NCBI GenBank assembly: GCA_037157565.1
Contig: JAZHRO010000002.1
Location: forward strand, 75,628,001-75,692,000
DNA length: 64,000 bases
From: Thalassia testudinum
Taxonomy: Eukaryota; Streptophyta; Magnoliopsida; Alismatales; Hydrocharitaceae
Direction: 5' to 3'
How positions within the stretch are numbered: the first letter of the stretch is position 1; every line of letters starts with the position of its first letter. Positions 59,194-64,000 of this stretch are shown piece by piece. The position numbers and the translations under genes were made by a program. Below the pieces are notes generated by a model that was given only the letters and a program-made list of their open reading frames with translations, was not told the origin of the DNA and ran no database searches.

Positions 59194-61858
59194 TGTTGAT
59201 GATAATGTCATCATCAACCATATCTAGCTTTAATTAGTCATAATCCATTGATAAATGCTCCTACATAACCGCCAAAATGTCGTAATTCACTACATATCTT
59301 TTCTAAGAGATTAACAATAAAATAAGGGTAAAACTGTAGTTTTAACATAACATCCTAATTGTAGAACAATCATGGGATTTCTTAGGAGTTAATTAAAGGT
59401 CAAATGGTCATTAATATCTAATAAGTGGGTTCATACAGAAAAAAATGGGTTTTCACGTATTTTGAGAATTAATGGACACTTGAAACCCTAAAAATAGACC
59501 TACTTAATTAAATGAGGTTTTGGTCAGGATAAAATTCACCTAAACCTTCTAAAAATCATAGAAAAATATTATATAAGGTTTAGTATCCTTGATTTGACCA
59601 TTGGAACCCATTTTGACCTAAAATAGTCTCAGATAGATAATTGCCCTAATTTGGGTTTCTATGCAAATTACCTAGTCAAACTTGGCCAAAACCTAAATCC
59701 AATTTTACCATCAGATTCCTTGGGTCCAAATTAGATTTATGCCAAAATTTGAGCCCAATTAGAGATCACCTTGACCTAGTTTGCATTCCAGTCCAATTTA
59801 ACTCTTTTCTCTCACACATATGCCCCTAACTTTTAAAATCCTTACAAGGACACCCCTAACTTTGTCATATCCTTTACATCTAGGTCCCTTCCACCATTAG
59901 GAACAGCTGTACCTCACCAGTGAGATTCGAGCAAGATTTTCTCGCTCGTTTCTCAATCAATCAATCCCAAATGTGAACTAGAGATTCCTTGAGGAATTCT
60001 CTTCCATTTGAACCCGGCCTTGCCTTCCAAATCTCGCCCTAGGATTCATGCAAATTCTTGAAAGGTTTGCATGTCCTACTTGTGCGAAAACCATGGAGTT
60101 ACAAGCTTGGTTTCTAAGCTTGGAACTTCTCCTTAGGGCCTATAAAAAACATAGGACGCATGCCTTACCTACTTAGCAAGGTTTAGGACCAAAAACCACT
60201 TAAATTCCCTACCTCCGACCCCTCTCCAACCGAGCTCTGGTGAGCTTCTTCAACTTCCTTCTTCCATCCATTAGACAGTCAAATCGAGTGGCCCATTATC
60301 TTCCTCACCTTCCTCCACCTCTCGCAGGTTAAAGTGAAGGCTCCCAGACCTCCTTCCTCATCGTCCCCCACCAGAGATTTCATCTTCTCCATTGCCGGCC
60401 TGTAAAAATCGGCATGGACCCTACCCCTTTCAACCATTAGATTAGGTTAGTTAAGTTCCATTAGTTCGTTAGGTTAGTTCCATCTATTTCAAACCCAAAA
60501 ATAACCTTTGACGCCATCACCAACCACCTTTGTCTCCACCTCCGGCCACCCCTCCGACGAGTTTGCCCCACCTCCACAACCCATCAAACAACTAGCCAAC
60601 ACCCCCTACACCTGTGCCTCATCCACCTGAACCAAAGCCTTCTCCTATTTAGGGCTATTCATCCCTCCAAACGTCCACTGAGCAACCCACTGTTGCACGT
60701 CCTCCGTCACTGACCGACCACCACGCACCTCCACACGCCACGAAATCACCTCCATCACACTCCACAACGTCCGGCGAACCTCCTAAGCAAGTTTAATGTG
60801 GCCGTGAGGCCGTTTGTGTGTTTTTCAGGTCTCGCCATTGCCACCATTATCGCCACCTTGTTCTTTGAGTTTGAGGCCACGCAAACCCCAAGTGCTACCT
60901 CCAAGCGATGCGGAAGAGCCCCTAGACCACTTTCAGGTGGTCAATTGTGAGCCATGCCCTATGTAATTGCTCCAATTATGAAGTCTTATCTCAGTAACCG
61001 CACGCAAAGAGAAGAGGGACGTTTAGACCCACATTATGAGTGGATAAACGTTTGGGCGCACTTAAATTGCTTGTCTGATATCGGTTGTTTGCCTTAGAAC
61101 ACTTGGGGGTGAGTTCCCTTCACCCTTCACACGACCCGACCCACCTAAGCTACTCACACCTCGACTGTAACCCCACGCACGCAGCCCTGGCCACCCAGAT
61201 CTGTATACTCAATTAAAGCTTGGCTTTGAGAGAAGAGGAAGGGAAGGAAGGAAAGAGAGAGATTGCGGAAGGGGTGGGTTTTGCTCCTCTCTGCATTGTG
61301 CGACACTTAGTTGCTGGGAAGGAAAGAAGAGAAGAGGAAGAAGCCTTGAAGAAGGGCAGAAGGAAAGACAAGGCTCAAGACTAGAGCAGAAGAAGAAGAA
61401 GAAGAAGAGAAGCAAGGAGAAAGCTTTGAAGAAAGCACTGTAGCAGGTAACATTTAAGTCGTCTGACTTGAGATCTAGACGTCTGATTACTGTTCATTTA
61501 TTTCATATATTTGAGTAGATGATATAATATGTACTTAGACTAATAATTGGTGATTCAAATCACCATCATTTTATCTTAAATATCTTTTTGGTCTCTTAAA
61601 GTCTTGAAATACTCATGTTATATATTGAATATCTAATGTGACAGATTAGCATTCATTGAATATCATTATTCTTGACTTATTTCTTGTGCTCATTCATATT
61701 TTAATCGAGATTGGCATGTGAATTACAATACTTGCTCCCTGTGTTCGACCTTGGACTTCTTTTAGATATTCAAGTTATAAATTTTATTTGTTGAGAGATC
61801 TATTTAGGAGATTTTACTACAACGAGACACACTTAAAACTCCTTGATAGATCCATCCA
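59194..61858 (+). mobile_element. Athila-like solo LTR (E)
   Basis: It starts TGTTGATGATAATG and 59194-59630 is homologous, in opposite orientation, to the head of the Athila H LTR (57960-58350). The tail has ttgctccctgtgttcgacc, the usual end of such LTRs. The left flank is gaagg and the right flank acagg, which would be a 5-bp TSD with two changes; the interrupted gag (KKAFQATWDD) supports this border. An alternative end at 61861 (CAACA) matches the TGTTG start but gives no TSD. A purine/CT-rich stretch lies at 61225-61445, with a single AGACGTCT box near 61478. It has no coding capacity. Confidence 0.75.
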
Positions 61859-62701
61859 ACAGGCATTTCAAGCTACGTGGGACGACTTAAGCTTGAAGGA
61901 AGAAGAGGAAGATTTTGAAAAGGATGAAGCCGCTTGCATGGGCTTCATGGCCATGACAAGTGATAGCGAGAGCAACAACAGCAACGACGAGGCAAACACT
62001 GAACTACAAGATGCCTTTGATGAGCTTTATGAAATTAGTAAGTCATTAAAGGTAGAAAATAAAAATATTAAAAAGAATCTTAGATTTTCAAAATCTGAAA
62101 ATAAAAGGTTAGAGATTCAACTTAGGGATCTAGAATCTAGTTCTAGTCCTAAAAATGAAATTTTGTTGTTTGAAAACAATGATCTAATGGATGAAAATAG
62201 TAAATTAATCGAGGAAAATACTAGTTTAAAAATGGAAATTTCTTATTTAAAGACCAAGATGCATGTTATAGAAAAAGAACTTGCATGTCTTAAGGAAATT
62301 TCTAATAACTTGATAAACAAATTAGATAGTTTCTCTAGTTAAAAGATTGAGAAAGGATCTCCGTCAAGGAGACCAACTAACACAATCGAATCCAAATTGA
62401 CTTGGATACTGAAAAAAGAATTAGAGTCTTGTTTGTAGGGTTCAAGGGAGACTACAACATCAAAGATTGGACTTACAAGATCAAGGATGGTCAACTCAAA
62501 TTGGGAGGACCAAAGAGTAGACCAAAGAGGAAGACAAGGAGATCGACAAGACGACTAGCAAGTAATTGAACTGTTGCATATCGACCACCTGACTGGAGAC
62601 TGGCTCATATGCTCAGATTTCCAAGCTACGGATGGGAGCCCCATCCATTTTGGCATCAACATCCATTTGGGCCACGCTATTGGCCATGGCAAGTAAGGTA
62701 A
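61859..62701 (+). pseudogene. C2 gag, C-terminal part
   Basis: It continues from the lysine-rich stretch at 59193 with AFQATWDD, an acidic-serine region and a coiled-coil-like stretch rich in K/E/N/L (about 62030-62335). A TAA at about 62341 and frame changes near 62435 follow. The tail is the proline/tryptophan-rich YGWEPHPFW...RYWPWQVR. The WPW ending is followed here by Gln-Val-Arg and TAA, where the tandem array has TAG directly after WPW. No pol follows. Confidence 0.88.
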
Positions 62702-62737
62702 ATTCCTTAACCCTATTTTTTTATTTTTAGCATATAG

Positions 62738-63004
62738 ATAGGGGGAGTTAAATTAAATGAAGCTATTTGTCCATCTTTAAGGGGGAGGTTTTAAAAAGAT
62801 AATATAGCTATATTTCCTTTAGAAAGGGGGAGATAATAACCTAGCTATCTTGTTATATGAAAAAGATGGCATTAGAAGAGCATATCTTAAGGGGGAGTAT
62901 AGAATAAATGACTAAAAGTTATTAAATCTTCTTGATAATGTCAAAAAGGGTGAGATTTTTTGAATTAATATTTTTGATTTTGTCATCATCAAAAAGGGAG
63001 AGAT
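62738..63004 (+). other. C2 multiple polypurine tract cluster
   Basis: Purine tracts of the aagggggag type lie near 62740, 62780, 62824, 62889, 62943 and 62991. The last (aaaaagggagaga) abuts the 3' LTR. An inverted repeat (gtcatcatcaaaa at 62982 and ttttgatgataac at 63036) brackets the terminal tract. The same architecture occurs in the tandem array. Confidence 0.85.
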
Positions 63005-64000
63005 TGTTGGTGCAAGGGCACCACGGTCATTAATTTTGATGATAACAAAACACATATTATTTAACATTTGTATTAAGTTTATAAGTTTCAAGAGAATGCA
63101 AATGGATTCAAGTATGGAGGAGGAGCTCAAGCTCACGTCCATGGTGGATTGGAGGAATTTGATGGAGGAGAGAAGCTTTGCCTGGAGAGAAAGCTTGAAG
63201 AAGGAGGGAGATGAAGAATAGGATAGATCATTTATTCATGTATTCATTCGTTGTTTCTTTTGCTCTTTATTTTTTGTTTAGATTATATGTTAAAGAGTCT
63301 CAAAGTAACTAATCTATAGTCCTAGGAACACCTATTCTACCCTAAGATACTTAGGCTTTTTCGTAGAGAACTTAGCCAAATTAGGCATCAGACAGCCTGA
63401 TCAGACGTCCAATCTGGAAATTGGACATCTGATCCTTGACATTAAGACGTTTGACTATTTGATCAGATGTCCAAATACTTAGGCTAAACCTAGTGCTTTC
63501 TGTCTATTGATTCCAGACGACCAGCCCTTTGTTTAGGCCTCTGATGACCTTGCTAGACGTCTAACTAGAGGACCGTTGGCTTTATCAGACTAATCTTAGA
63601 AGATTAACCTTTAATCTAATCTATTTTCACTTTCGGACGTCCATAGTGATCTCCAGACGTCTGATATGTAGACGTTTAGCCCAAATCACCTTTTGTCATA
63701 TGATTATAGCCGTTTAGCCTCGGGAAGTCCATTCCTGCAAAATATTGTATTTCCAGACGTCTAGACTTTGTGTTAGACGACCGACCTGCCGTCTGATTAA
63801 TAAGACCTAGAACCCTATTTAGGTCTCGACAAAAACAAGAAGGAAACTCATCTAGATTTAGATGTCTAATTAGTTTCCCAAACATCTTAAAATACTTCTT
63901 TAGATGTCCATCTTGATCTAACCTAGTTCAGATCTTCCAGCTTCTTGGTCAGATGACTAATTCCTGAATCAGACGAAGACCCAGATGTCTAATAACCTTG
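63005..64000 (+). repeat. 3' LTR of C2, truncated by window end
   Basis: It starts TGTTGGTGCAAGGGC and runs parallel to the 5' LTR at 38821-39850, with AGACGTCT-type boxes from 63400 on, several CpG-decayed. The TATA box and the TSD lie outside the window. Confidence 0.9.

Larger units (their letters stand above)
38821..64000 (+). mobile_element. Second gag-only Sirevirus-like element (C2), twice interrupted
   Basis: Plus-strand pieces are: 5' LTR 38821-40591, primer site, gag in three pieces (40645-40694, 58381-59193, 61859-62701), polypurine cluster, and 3' LTR from 63005 running off the window. Between the pieces lie an Athila element (40695-58380) and an Athila-like solo LTR (59194-61858). 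After removing these, gag runs directly into the polypurine tracts with no pol, as in the tandem array at 7698. The LTRs are homologous to that array's but diverged. Confidence 0.9.

Overview
The window is plant nuclear DNA made almost entirely of transposable elements. The evidence is chromovirus (Tekay/Del-type) and Athila-type Ty3/gypsy elements, Sirevirus-type Ty1/copia elements with plant initiator-Met primer sites, and a TNP2-type CACTA transposon. I cannot name the species; a repeat-rich flowering plant, possibly a monocot, fits. I see no intact host gene, tRNA or rRNA. Every gag, pol and transposase reading frame carries stops or frameshifts, so coding entries are pseudogenes.

Layout, left to right. 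1-258 is the head of a Tekay-like LTR running off the window. 569-3316 is a solo LTR with a perfect target-site duplication (TSD). 7218-18538 is a CACTA transposon whose TNP2 gene is split by a Sirevirus-like, gag-only element (7698-17085, minus strand). That element is a tandem LTR-internal-LTR-internal-LTR array with one outer TSD (TAAAC). 18539-22230 has nothing recognisable, and 22230-22975 is a decayed tandem repeat. From 22976 to the right edge is one nest: a copia element (22976 onward) holds an Athila-like LTR (from 26591). That LTR holds a complete Tekay chromovirus (27250-37763, TSD GAGGA) and a second gag-only Sirevirus (from 38821). The Sirevirus gag holds a complete Athila element (40695-58380) and an Athila-like solo LTR (59194-61858). 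The Athila element holds two Tekay-like solo LTRs (40909-43674 and 47067-49719). The nest is five insertions deep.

No genes cooperate in a host pathway. The most unusual signal is a palindromic box, (C)AGACGTCT(G), present in many copies in LTRs of two unrelated superfamilies: the Sirevirus-like copia LTRs and the Tekay-like gypsy LTRs. It is nearly absent from the Athila LTRs and the other copia LTR in the same window. In the copia LTRs the boxes lie just upstream of the TATA box, where repeated symmetrical motifs are known in Sireviruses. The second notable signal is the tandem element, whose middle LTR is a chimera of the two outer LTRs, as expected from unequal LTR-LTR crossing over. All boundaries and motif calls were made by eye; no alignment or database search was run.
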